Below, piece by piece: positions 28,473 through 35,637 of a stretch of 61,820 nt of DNA. The notes beneath the pieces were generated by a model. It ran no database searches, was not told the origin of the DNA, and was given only the letters and a program-made list of their open reading frames with translations. The position numbers and the translations under genes are program-made. This DNA comes from Bacillota bacterium (lineage in GTDB: Bacteria; Bacillota; Limnochordia; DTU087), in assembly GCA_012798695.1 (NCBI GenBank), contig JAAZMR010000116.1, positions 1-61,820 on the forward strand, written 5' to 3'. Position 1 is the first letter of the stretch. Each line of letters opens with the position of its first letter.

Positions 28473-29891
28473 GTGTCAATACAGTCAAACTGGGAGAAAC
28501 TTTACCGGGAAGCAGTGCAGAAGAATTTCCCGGCTCTCCAATCGGTACCTGGCGTCATTTTAGGTTTTCATTCCACTATAGACGGCTTAAAACGGGTTAT
28601 CCCTGAAGAGATAGAGAGAATCCTCGCCAATGATCCGGCCCTAGAGAAGGAAGTCTGCAGCCGCCTAGATACTGTTCCTGCAGAAGTCCGTACACCAGCC
28701 GATCTTCTAGTTGGATTGGCTAGTTCCCTGCAAAAGGGCAAAGCCCTACAACTGATGGTCAGAGAAGAGAGTACCCATGAGTGGATCATGGAACACCTGG
28801 GATATGACACCATTCGCATGGGTGGGACCTCTGGCAACATGGCCAATTCATTGGCACCATTACCGCTTCCGCAGATTCTCGCCTACGCGAATCCTTTGAC
28901 CCGGGAACAAGCTGAGCTATTTGTGGATGCTCAGAATTTATTCGTGATCAATCAAGACGGGGAACTACAGCATCCTCACCAGGCATGGCAAGGAGAGGGA
29001 ATCTATGCCATCCACTGGATCTTCGAGTATCCCAAAGGACTAAAACTAAAGCTTGGTGATACTGTTCTGGAGACTCCTAGGGCTAACCGATTCATTGCGG
29101 CCTGGAATCCAGTGAACAACAAACTCCAGATCGAGGCTAACTTCATGGAGCATCTGCCTAGTCTGCTCGATCAGTTTAGCCATTTCATTGTTTCCGGATT
29201 TCATATTCTCTCAGAAACGTACCCTGATGGCACCACGTGGCTGGAGTATCTCAGACCGGTAGCTCGCTTCTTGAGAGAGACCAAGAAAACCCATTCCCAT
29301 CTGAGATTCCATTATGAATTCGCGTCCATCGCCAGTTCTGCCATCCGCAAGGGTATCGTTGATCATATTCTGCCAACGGTTGATAGTCTCGGCCTAAATG
29401 AAGTAGAGCTCTGCGCAGTCTTAAGAGACCAAGGTGAAGAGGAGCTAGCCCGAGACATTGAGGCACATTCATCGATGGCGGCTGTGCTGCGAGGCTTGGA
29501 GCGATTGGCAGATCGTACCGGCCTGCGCCGAATTCAGCTTCATGATCTAGGCTATTACCTGACCTTGGTAGATGCGGAGTTCACCACTGGAGAGAAGTGC
29601 CGTGATGGTATGCTCTTTGCAGCCACACTGGCCGCCAGCCGGTCTACCGTTGGCAAAGTGGGGACTGAGAGAGAAATTCTGGCGGGCCTAGATGTGCCCT
29701 TAGCAGATAAGGCTGAAGCACGGATGGCATCATTAGCCGAAGAGCTGGGTTCCACGGACTTTGCCCAAACTGGTATCGGTACCAAAAACGGCAGGTATGT
29801 CGTGTTTGTGCCCACCAAGATAGTGGCCAAACCAGTCCTCACTGTAGGCTTGGGAGACCTGATTTCATCTTCTGCCTTTATCTTGGGATAA
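28473..29891 (+). CDS. ADP-dependent sugar kinase (ADP-glucokinase/phosphofructokinase family)
   Basis: A ribokinase-fold kinase that uses ADP, not ATP, as phosphoryl donor; family members phosphorylate glucose or fructose 6-phosphate. Seen directly are GFHSTIDGLKR near the N-terminus, MGGTSGNMA for the sugar site, an HxE motif (H280, E282), an NxxE metal motif (N309, E312) and the catalytic GLGD (D462) in TVGLGDLISSSAF. The length of 472 residues fits. The GTG start has AGGGAG upstream. The family is best known from archaea and animals; bacterial copies are few. Whether glucose, fructose 6-phosphate or both is the substrate cannot be told by eye. Confidence 0.88.
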   Translation: MSIQSNWEKLYREAVQKNFPALQSVPGVILGFHSTIDGLKRVIPEEIERILANDPALEKEVCSRLDTVPAEVRTPADLLVGLASSLQKGKALQLMVREESTHEWIMEHLGYDTIRMGGTSGNMANSLAPLPLPQILAYANPLTREQAELFVDAQNLFVINQDGELQHPHQAWQGEGIYAIHWIFEYPKGLKLKLGDTVLETPRANRFIAAWNPVNNKLQIEANFMEHLPSLLDQFSHFIVSGFHILSETYPDGTTWLEYLRPVARFLRETKKTHSHLRFHYEFASIASSAIRKGIVDHILPTVDSLGLNEVELCAVLRDQGEEELARDIEAHSSMAAVLRGLERLADRTGLRRIQLHDLGYYLTLVDAEFTTGEKCRDGMLFAATLAASRSTVGKVGTEREILAGLDVPLADKAEARMASLAEELGSTDFAQTGIGTKNGRYVVFVPTKIVAKPVLTVGLGDLISSSAFILG

Positions 29892-29952
29892 GGAGTACAA
29901 GGATAGAGAGCACACTCATAGGTTGGCATAGAACTAAGCTCAAAATAGTAGA

Positions 29953-29974
29953 GGGGTACCTTCAGTGGTACCCC
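29953..29974. terminator. Hairpin between convergent genes
   Basis: GGGGTACC and GGTACCCC form a perfect eight-base-pair stem with loop TTCAGT, between the kinase gene and the convergent HEAT-like gene, whose stop codon begins at the next base. T-tracts are weak on both strands, so termination is probable but not certain. Confidence 0.5.
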
Positions 29975-31435
29975 TTAAGTGTTTCGGCCCCAGCGGCTAT
30001 AGGAGGCAAGCTGAGGAGCCCGGCCCCGCTGATGATCAGGCCCGTCACGCCGTGATACAGGACCACCTGCCTTTCCTAATATGCGCCGATTGCCATTTCG
30101 CAGTCGCCGAGAGGCTATATTGAGATACTCCTTTAGCAAACCACCATAGGGTGAGTTGGACAAAGCTGCCCCTAGACGGCGCAGATGGGGGACGGCACGA
30201 GCATCCCCTGTGCGCAAAAGACCTCTGGCTACGGCTAGTTTCTCTTCCCAGGTGACGGCTCTGTCCAGCAGATTGACCAAAGCAGGATAGACCTCAGTGG
30301 GGTGGAATCGAGCCAGAAAATCAATCATGGCAAGGGCTTCCCCAATAGCTAGTTCATCCTCCTTGAGCTTGGCTAAGGCAATGGTCACCACTTCACACTC
30401 ACGGCTTGTGAGAGCATCCATTACATGGTCATATATGACAGTACCAGGTCGGACTTTCCCCAAGAGTTCCAGTAAAGTAGTCGGGATCTCTGAGTAGTGC
30501 AGCCGATCCAGCAATCCCATGACATTGACTAGAGCCCAGCCCTCGCCAGCTGCGTCTTCTTCAGCTAGCTCCTCTGTGCTGAGAATCGTCAAGAGTACAT
30601 GCTCGATCGACTCAGCTGCTGCCACCAAACGTTCCGCTGTTTCAGCATCCAACGGTCTGCTGGCAAACAGCTGCAGCAGATCACCATCTAGCTCTCCTCG
30701 CCGGAGAATATCCGGAGTATCAGCTGGCATCATGGGATATCGCAGGTTGCGGAAGGCCTTTAGATCTACAACCGGCTTACCTGTATCGGTCCGCCATTTT
30801 TGCCTTTCTCTTTCCACGGTATCTACCGGAAACGAAAAATGGGCAGCAGCTGCGAAATTCTGCACTGCACCCAGTATCCCCCTCAGCCACATCTGCAACC
30901 GCGGCCGGGCGACGCAGAACCAAACCGGCCTGATTTCCACACCACGGAGGGCCATAGCCCCTACCTGGCCTACTAGTTTAGCTGCTGCCGCATTATCTTT
31001 CTCTACCAGGGCCTGCGCTTCTCTCAGTAGGCGATCAGGGCTATCTGCCAGATCATAGTCAGTCTCTCCATAGGCTTCAAACATATGCCGGAAAACAACG
31101 AATCGCTGTGCCAATATCCACCCGGTCGTCTGTAGGAAAGTTTCAACCAAGGCTGCAACATCCATGGTTGAGTCATCTGCACGCAGTCTATTTTCTAGAT
31201 TCCCCATAATGGCGGCGATTTCGTCAAAGACCTCTTCCACATTATCCGGTGCTTCCAATGTAGCCCAGAACATAGCAAAACTCATCAGCATCTCCGTGGA
31301 ACTGGCATAACCTGCCAAGATCAGATCCTTATCATAGAAGTACATGGAGTCTCGCAGATCCAGACAGGTTTCTACGAATCCTTCGTGGTCAGTGATATAG
31401 TCTAGTTCCTCCATGATTTCTTCGTACTTTTCCAT
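29975..31435 (-). CDS. Unrecognised cytoplasmic protein with HEAT-like C-terminal half
   Basis: I do not recognise this 486-residue family. It lacks a signal peptide and membrane helices. The N-terminal half is helical and rich in acidic residues (MEKYEEIMEELDYITDHEG). The C-terminal half (about 270-450) is a series of helix pairs with the spacing of HEAT or armadillo repeats (YDHVMDALTSRECEVVTIALAKL, YPALVNLLDRAVTWEEKLAVARGLL, AVPHLRRLGAALS), and the last 40 residues are basic. Such scaffolds bind proteins. The ATG at 31435 is chosen because GGGAGGG lies upstream; an earlier ATG gives an unlikely 37-residue extension. A Nudix gene precedes it. Confidence 0.7.
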   Translation of the reverse strand: MEKYEEIMEELDYITDHEGFVETCLDLRDSMYFYDKDLILAGYASSTEMLMSFAMFWATLEAPDNVEEVFDEIAAIMGNLENRLRADDSTMDVAALVETFLQTTGWILAQRFVVFRHMFEAYGETDYDLADSPDRLLREAQALVEKDNAAAAKLVGQVGAMALRGVEIRPVWFCVARPRLQMWLRGILGAVQNFAAAAHFSFPVDTVERERQKWRTDTGKPVVDLKAFRNLRYPMMPADTPDILRRGELDGDLLQLFASRPLDAETAERLVAAAESIEHVLLTILSTEELAEEDAAGEGWALVNVMGLLDRLHYSEIPTTLLELLGKVRPGTVIYDHVMDALTSRECEVVTIALAKLKEDELAIGEALAMIDFLARFHPTEVYPALVNLLDRAVTWEEKLAVARGLLRTGDARAVPHLRRLGAALSNSPYGGLLKEYLNIASRRLRNGNRRILGKAGGPVSRRDGPDHQRGRAPQLASYSRWGRNT

Positions 31436-31554
31436 CGAATTCAATCCCTCCCACATTGACACTGCCGGTCTGCCCCTAGATCCGCATCCGCTGACTGCCC
31501 ACCTCCCTGGAAATTTTGGGGAGGCGCTTGTGCGCCATGAAATCAAAGTCCCGA

Positions 31555-32064
31555 CTATTGGGCTTTCGACTGCAGCCTCTCTCGGTCCTGTGCCCAGATT
31601 TGTAGATGAAAAATAGCCGCTATTGTCTTGGCGTCTCTAAACTCACCCATCTGAGCCATCCTCAGAGCCTCTCTCAAGGGTAGATGGACCACTTCGATAT
31701 CCTCGGAATCATCTAGATCCTGTTCGCCCATGGATAAGTCAGTAGCTAGATATAAGTGCAGTATTTCACTACTATACCCAGGTGCCAAATATAACTCTCC
31801 TAGTTTGTGCCAGGTTTGGGCCCGCCAACCCGTTTCCTCTGCCAATTCCCGCTGGGCACAGGCAAAAGGATGCTCACCCTTTTCCAATGAACCAGCCGGG
31901 ATCTCCAGCAGCTTCCCTCCAATAGCGGGGCGAGTCTGTTTGACCAAAGTAATAGTCCCGTATTGATAAGGAATCATGGCCACAGCCCCGTCATGTTCCA
32001 CAATATGATATTCCCGCATCTGACCTCTGACTTGAGCCATTTTTCGGGTGAACTTGAAAGCCAT
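31555..32064 (-). CDS. Nudix hydrolase, ADP-ribose pyrophosphatase type
   Basis: The Nudix box is complete: G-x5-E-x7-REL-x-EETGW in GSLEKGEHPFACAQRELAEETGW (about residues 58-80). The upstream MIPYQYGTITLVKQTRPAIGGKLLEIPAG and the downstream LYLAPGYSSEILHLYLA are typical of ADP-ribose and nucleoside-diphosphate-sugar pyrophosphatases, which hydrolyse ADP-ribose to AMP and ribose 5-phosphate. The length of 169 residues is normal. It is the first gene before the HEAT-like gene on the minus strand. Confidence 0.9.
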   Translation of the reverse strand: MAFKFTRKMAQVRGQMREYHIVEHDGAVAMIPYQYGTITLVKQTRPAIGGKLLEIPAGSLEKGEHPFACAQRELAEETGWRAQTWHKLGELYLAPGYSSEILHLYLATDLSMGEQDLDDSEDIEVVHLPLREALRMAQMGEFRDAKTIAAIFHLQIWAQDRERLQSKAQ

Positions 32065-32132
32065 ATGCAGCCCGCCTTTGCTTATTCGTTAACTCCAGTG
32101 CTTATCAGCCTAGGATCCATGGTTCCTCTCGC

Positions 32133-32161
32133 TTGCGACCTTTTTCTTTTGATCATATCAT
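32133..32161 (+). promoter_or_regulatory. Candidate promoter of the 32,168 RNA
   Basis: TTGCGA (32133-32138) and TATCAT (32156-32161) are separated by 17 bases and match four and five of six consensus bases. Transcription would begin near 32168, at the base of the closing stem of the candidate RNA. Confidence 0.5.
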
Positions 32162-32167
32162 ACTTCC

Positions 32168-32331
32168 ACAGGGTCAACACCTAATCTCTTATGGCATCTG
32201 GCCGTATCCATAGCTTCTGGAAGAGAGCCTGTATGAGTGTATTCCCCCTTGCGGGAGCCACTGGGTTGAGTATGTCTCTACCCTACCCCTATCCCTTCAA
32301 TTACGCTGCCCCGGGTGTTGGCTTCTTTTTT
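32168..32331 (+). ncRNA. Candidate structured small RNA, 6S-like layout
   Basis: The 363-base gap 32065-32427 holds no plausible gene. Within it GTCAACACC (32173-32181) can pair with GGTGTTGGC (32314-32322) over nine base pairs, followed at once by TTCTTTTTT. Inner pairs AGAGA/TCTCT (32222-32226 and 32275-32279) and TCCC/GGGA with GTG/CAC support a long rod about 164 bases long. A promoter lies just upstream. Closing stem, rod shape, length and U-run fit 6S RNA; I cannot confirm the conserved central bubble. A leader controlling deoC is the alternative. Confidence 0.45.
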
Positions 32332-32427
32332 GGAAAGAGCAATAAAGGGAAAGGGCGCCTCTGACCCGAAATATGCAACCAATAAGTAACCATTCCAAGC
32401 ATATGAACTGGGAGGAGAGTGTAGAGC

Positions 32428-33123
32428 ATGATTAAGGCAAGCGATATCGCGGGAATGATCGACCACTCATTATTGCGCCCTAGTCTAACTATAGAGGATG
32501 TCAAGAAAGGCTGTGAAATCGCTAGGCAATACCAGGTGGCATCAGTATGTGTGCGGCCTTGCGATGCAGATCTTGTCCGGGAGCTCTTGGGCGACAGCGG
32601 CATAGCTTTAAGTACAGTAATCGGATTCCCCCACGGAAGTCATACCACTGCCATGAAATTGGCCGAAGCCTTAGAAGCCATAGAAAGCGGCGTGGTAGAA
32701 CTAGACATGGTGATGAACTACTCGCGCCTGCTTTCCGGCGACTGTGACTACGTCGCTGACGAAATCAAAGCCATAGTGGAGGCAGCCCACTCCCGAGGAG
32801 CAATAGTAAAAGTCATACTGGAAAACTGCTACCTAACCGATGAGTCGAAAGTAAAGGCCTGTCAGATCTGTGAGGCAAATGGGGCAGATTTCGTAAAAAC
32901 ATCCACTGGTTTCGGTTCTAGTGGTGCTACGGCAGAGGATGTCCGCCTGATGCGGAAGGCCACAGGGCCCAAAGTACAGGTGAAAGCTGCTGGGGGCATC
33001 AGAAGCCTGGATGCTCTCTTGGAGATGCGGAAGGCCGGTGCCACTCGTATTGGTGCTACAGCTACCGAAACCATCATGAAGGAGGCCCTAAAACGAGAGG
33101 CAGGCGGTACCTTATCCGAATGA
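32428..33123 (+). CDS. deoC: Deoxyribose-phosphate aldolase
   Basis: A class I aldolase that splits 2-deoxyribose 5-phosphate into glyceraldehyde 3-phosphate and acetaldehyde, for use of deoxynucleosides. The Schiff-base lysine lies in FVKTSTGFGSSGAT and the second active-site lysine in VQVKAAGGIR; IDHSLLRPSLTIEDV and VIGFPHG are further family blocks. The length of 231 residues is standard. GGAGGAG lies ten bases upstream of the ATG. It stands alone on the plus strand and ends at a GC-rich hairpin. Confidence 0.96.
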   Translation: MIKASDIAGMIDHSLLRPSLTIEDVKKGCEIARQYQVASVCVRPCDADLVRELLGDSGIALSTVIGFPHGSHTTAMKLAEALEAIESGVVELDMVMNYSRLLSGDCDYVADEIKAIVEAAHSRGAIVKVILENCYLTDESKVKACQICEANGADFVKTSTGFGSSGATAEDVRLMRKATGPKVQVKAAGGIRSLDALLEMRKAGATRIGATATETIMKEALKREAGGTLSE

Positions 33124-33128
33124 ACTGA

Positions 33129-33154
33129 GAGGGCCGGGAGAATATCCCGGCCTC
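33129..33154 (+). terminator. Hairpin after deoC
   Basis: GGCCGGGA and TCCCGGCC form an eight-base-pair stem with loop GAATA six bases past the deoC stop. AAAATTTC follows instead of a clean T-run, so it may terminate weakly or stabilise the 3' end. Confidence 0.5.
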
Positions 33155-33205
33155 AAAATTTCAGTATCCCCACGTCAGTCCCATAAGTTCCGCTAAACAA
33201 CCGGA

Positions 33206-33224
33206 AAGGAGCCCCAGGCTCCTT
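33206..33224 (-). terminator. Terminator after the ferredoxin gene
   Basis: On the minus strand AAGGAGCC and GGCTCCTT form an eight-base-pair stem with a three-base loop, followed by TCCGGTTGTTT, about 20 bases past the ferredoxin stop. Confidence 0.6.
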
Positions 33225-33243
33225 CTAGATTCAAATCTACACC

Positions 33244-33414
33244 TTACTCAGGCTGAGGGGCGTCAACCGGGCACACATCAGCACAGGATCCACAATCAAT
33301 ACAAAGATCAGCATCGATCTCGTACTTGTCGTCACCTTCACTAATGGCTTCAACCGGACATTCCGCCTCACAGGCACCACAGGAAATACAATCATCATTA
33401 ATTACATAGGCCAT
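33244..33414 (-). CDS. 2[4Fe-4S] ferredoxin
   Basis: A 56-residue electron carrier. Reading 33414-33244 on the minus strand gives MAYVINDDCISCGACEAECP followed by VEAISEG and a second set CIDCGSCADVCPVDA before the stop. Both clusters have the C-x2-C-x2-C-x3-C-P pattern of clostridial-type ferredoxins that hold two [4Fe-4S] centres. GGGGGAGGTGG lies six bases upstream of the ATG. The TM1266-like gene precedes it by 142 bases on the same strand. Confidence 0.95.
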   Translation of the reverse strand: MAYVINDDCISCGACEAECPVEAISEGDDKYEIDADLCIDCGSCADVCPVDAPQPE

Positions 33415-33556
33415 TGATTGCCACCTCCCCCAAGACTAGCATATAACACCTTCTCTATCCTACTATTTCACCCTAGGAGTGTCAACCACTGGGAGAGGGA
33501 TAGCATCAATCTAAGCAATCGCTGCATAGAGTGCTGCTAGGGTCTCTTCTGACCAG

Positions 33557-33793
33557 CTAGAAAAGTGCTATACTCACCTCCACTCCGGATACATCTTTCA
33601 GCTCCTCAGCAAGGGCCCGCACCTCGACTTCCGCTGCTTCCACAGCCAAGGTAATCAGGCCCTGCTCCTTAGCCGAATCGTGTACACCACTGCGACACAA
33701 AATGAGGTCTCCGTATTTTGTAAGAACTTCTTGTACATCCGGTGCTTGTTGGCGCCGATCATTCAGCAAAATTCCCATGACCCCAAGAGCCAT
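33557..33793 (-). CDS. TM1266-like iron-only hydrogenase system regulator (ACT-like)
   Basis: A 78-residue protein with the ferredoxin-like ACT fold of the TM1266 family: ALGVMGILLNDRRQQAPDVQEVL, KYGDLILCRSGV, GLITLAVEAAEVEVRALAEEL and VSGVEVSIALF follow the family pattern of strand, helix, strand. In other anaerobes this gene is found with FeFe-hydrogenase maturation genes, and its role is proposed, not proven. ATG at 33793 is set by GGAGGGAG six bases upstream. No hydrogenase or maturase is in the window. Confidence 0.75.
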   Translation of the reverse strand: MALGVMGILLNDRRQQAPDVQEVLTKYGDLILCRSGVHDSAKEQGLITLAVEAAEVEVRALAEELKDVSGVEVSIALF

Positions 33794-34011
33794 TAATATC
33801 TCCCTCCAGATTTGATGAGATGATTGACCATAAACAGAATGCCCGTTTACCCAAGGAGGCATACAATGCTCAGAAATACCCATTTGTGGTCGTCACTAAG
33901 ATGGCAGCATCCTCTGTGAGCCGTGTTTCCATAGAATTTCGGAGCCAAATGTGATATGCTGGAGCATAGATTCCTGTATACATGAGCTTGCTAGGGGGGG
34001 GGCAATGTTTC

Positions 34012-34863
34012 ATGGCCAGAGCAGAGAAGTTACTTGTGTTACCACCTGAGCATGAATTGGTGGGCAGGCAGTGCGTTGCCTGCCAGACAGAACTGGAGGC
34101 CAACGACGAGGTAGTGGTGTGTCCCCGGTGCAAATCTCCGCATCATGCTGACTGCTGGCGTGAGGCTGCTGGATGTCGGACTCATGGGTGCCCCCAAGTG
34201 GCCATTGCCATCAGGGCTGAAGAGAGAAAACCCTCGGGAGATGCCCACCTGCTCAAGCGCAGCCCTAAGCAGACTGCTCTGACGGTCATTTGCATAATCC
34301 TGGTCCTGGGAGTTATCGGCTTTGCTATGCGGCCCGGGCCGGATCCGGCAGCAGGGCGCACTAAGATCGGTATTATGGTGCCTGGTGGGATTCACGAAAC
34401 CAATTATTTCGAACCCTTTGTTAATCAGTTCAACAGTACTCAGTCCGATCTATACTTGGCTCTAGCTGTAACTCCTTCGATTGCCTATGATCAGAAACTA
34501 GTGGTTCTTTTGGGGGCCCGTGATGCTCCCGACATCTTTTCTCTCATGGAAGAGCGGTATCAGATGTTTGCTGAAAATGGCGGGCTTCTAGATCTGACTC
34601 CCTATTTGGCTAAAGAGCCTGAACTAATAGAGAGATACTTCCCTGATAAGCTAGACCAATGCCTAGTGGATGGGGCCATTTACGGAATACCCCATCCATG
34701 GCGCAATGAGATCCTAACTATCTGGGCACAATCTGCTCACCCCGATACAGCTTGGGAGATCCTGCTCATACTGCTTGAGCAAATTGCGGAGGATTGGCCC
34801 GAGGAACTCAAGGCTGATCTTCCCTCAGAGCCTTGGAAGATACCTATGCCCGGTTCATTCTAG
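34012..34863 (+). CDS. RING-finger/membrane/solute-binding-domain fusion protein
   Basis: The N-terminal 60 residues form a prokaryotic RING-type zinc site: C21-x2-C24, C37-x2-C40, H45, C48, C55 and C60 (CPRCKSPHHADCW is the core). One membrane helix follows (88-106). The outer part starts like an extracellular sugar-binding lipoprotein (KIGIMVPGG, FVNQFNSTQSDLYLAL, DAPDIFSLMEERYQMFAENGGLLDLTPYL, DGAIYGIPHPW) but jumps directly to the C-terminal helix SAHPDTAWEILLILLEQI, lacking about 150 residues of the second lobe. ATG at 34012 is chosen; a run of nine G stands just before it. Function is unknown; a membrane sensor is an inference. Confidence 0.7.
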   Translation: MARAEKLLVLPPEHELVGRQCVACQTELEANDEVVVCPRCKSPHHADCWREAAGCRTHGCPQVAIAIRAEERKPSGDAHLLKRSPKQTALTVICIILVLGVIGFAMRPGPDPAAGRTKIGIMVPGGIHETNYFEPFVNQFNSTQSDLYLALAVTPSIAYDQKLVVLLGARDAPDIFSLMEERYQMFAENGGLLDLTPYLAKEPELIERYFPDKLDQCLVDGAIYGIPHPWRNEILTIWAQSAHPDTAWEILLILLEQIAEDWPEELKADLPSEPWKIPMPGSF

Positions 34864-34893
34864 CTGTCTGGGATAACGCATTGAACATTATTT

Positions 34894-34928
34894 AAGGGCT
34901 GTCCTGTGAGACACGATGGACAGCCCTT
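34894..34928. terminator. Hairpin between convergent genes
   Basis: AAGGGCTGTCC and GGACAGCCCTT form a perfect eleven-base-pair stem with a 13-base loop between the RING-fusion gene and the convergent cyclase gene. The T-tracts are short on both sides but position and strength fit a bidirectional terminator. Confidence 0.65.
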
Positions 34929-34949
34929 AGCATTGGGCTAATCGGGGAT

Positions 34950-35582
34950 TTATGGGAGACGCCTCATTAATACGCGAGCGGGACTCCCCTCACTGCCTTC
35001 CAGAAGCAACGGCAAGGCCACCAACTCATAGCGACCAGGTGTGAGGTCCTTTAACTTGAGCCCTTCGACCACCACCATGCCTGCACCTAGCAGCACCCTA
35101 TGTACGGGGCAATCAGAATCCTCAAACCGCTCTACTGACAGATAATCAATTCCTACCAGCTCCACACCTGTAGTCACAAGAAATTCGGCAGCCGCCATAC
35201 TCAGACCTATATAATCAGGGCTAAAATCTCCATCCATGGGCAAGAATGAGTTCTTAGTGCGGAAAATAACTCGCGTGACACCTTCCCATGAGACTTTCTC
35301 CAAATCAGATACTTGGATGGTAGGCCCGTCCCCCTGATAATCTACCAGCAAACAGGGGCCGACAAATCTCTCCACTGGGATCTGATCAATGGTGGCACCA
35401 CCGGCAATGAAATGTCGCGGTGCATCGATGTGTGTACCGGTATGAGCACTGAACTGCAAGCGAGTGCCTTGGACCCCATCCTCTTCGACAGTTGCAATTC
35501 GCTCTAACAAAGGCCGCTTCTCACCTGGCCAAACCGGCAGCTGGGGATGGATCTTCCAGGTCACATCTATCCACTTAGACAA
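34950..35582 (-). CDS. Cyclase family protein (kynurenine formamidase-like)
   Basis: A metal-dependent hydrolase of the cyclase/KynB family. The metal site H-x3-H-x-D is visible in AHTGTHIDAPRHF (about residues 50-62), preceded by DVTWKIHPQLPVWPGEKRP and followed by FRTKNSF and GIDYLSVERFEDSDCPVHRVLLGAGMVVVEGL. Substrates in the family include N-formylkynurenine and other amides; no tryptophan pathway gene is near, so the substrate is open. TTG at 35582 is preferred because GGGAGG lies eight bases upstream; the first possible start, GTG at 35591, overlaps that site. Confidence 0.88.
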   Translation of the reverse strand: MSKWIDVTWKIHPQLPVWPGEKRPLLERIATVEEDGVQGTRLQFSAHTGTHIDAPRHFIAGGATIDQIPVERFVGPCLLVDYQGDGPTIQVSDLEKVSWEGVTRVIFRTKNSFLPMDGDFSPDYIGLSMAAAEFLVTTGVELVGIDYLSVERFEDSDCPVHRVLLGAGMVVVEGLKLKDLTPGRYELVALPLLLEGSEGSPARVLMRRLP

Positions 35583-35637
35583 CAATGACACCTCCCAAAA
35601 TTTAGTGCATTTCTCTTATTATACCATGAGGGCTGAA

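Noticed and set aside
30519-31058. 179-codon Ser/Ala-rich plus-strand frame
   Set aside because: Antisense to the HEAT-like protein; low-complexity composition typical of shadow frames and no ribosome site.
32065-32427. T-box or purine riboswitch before deoC
   Set aside because: Neither the T-box specificity-loop and NCCA-binding sequences nor the purine aptamer core could be found; a separate small RNA fits better.
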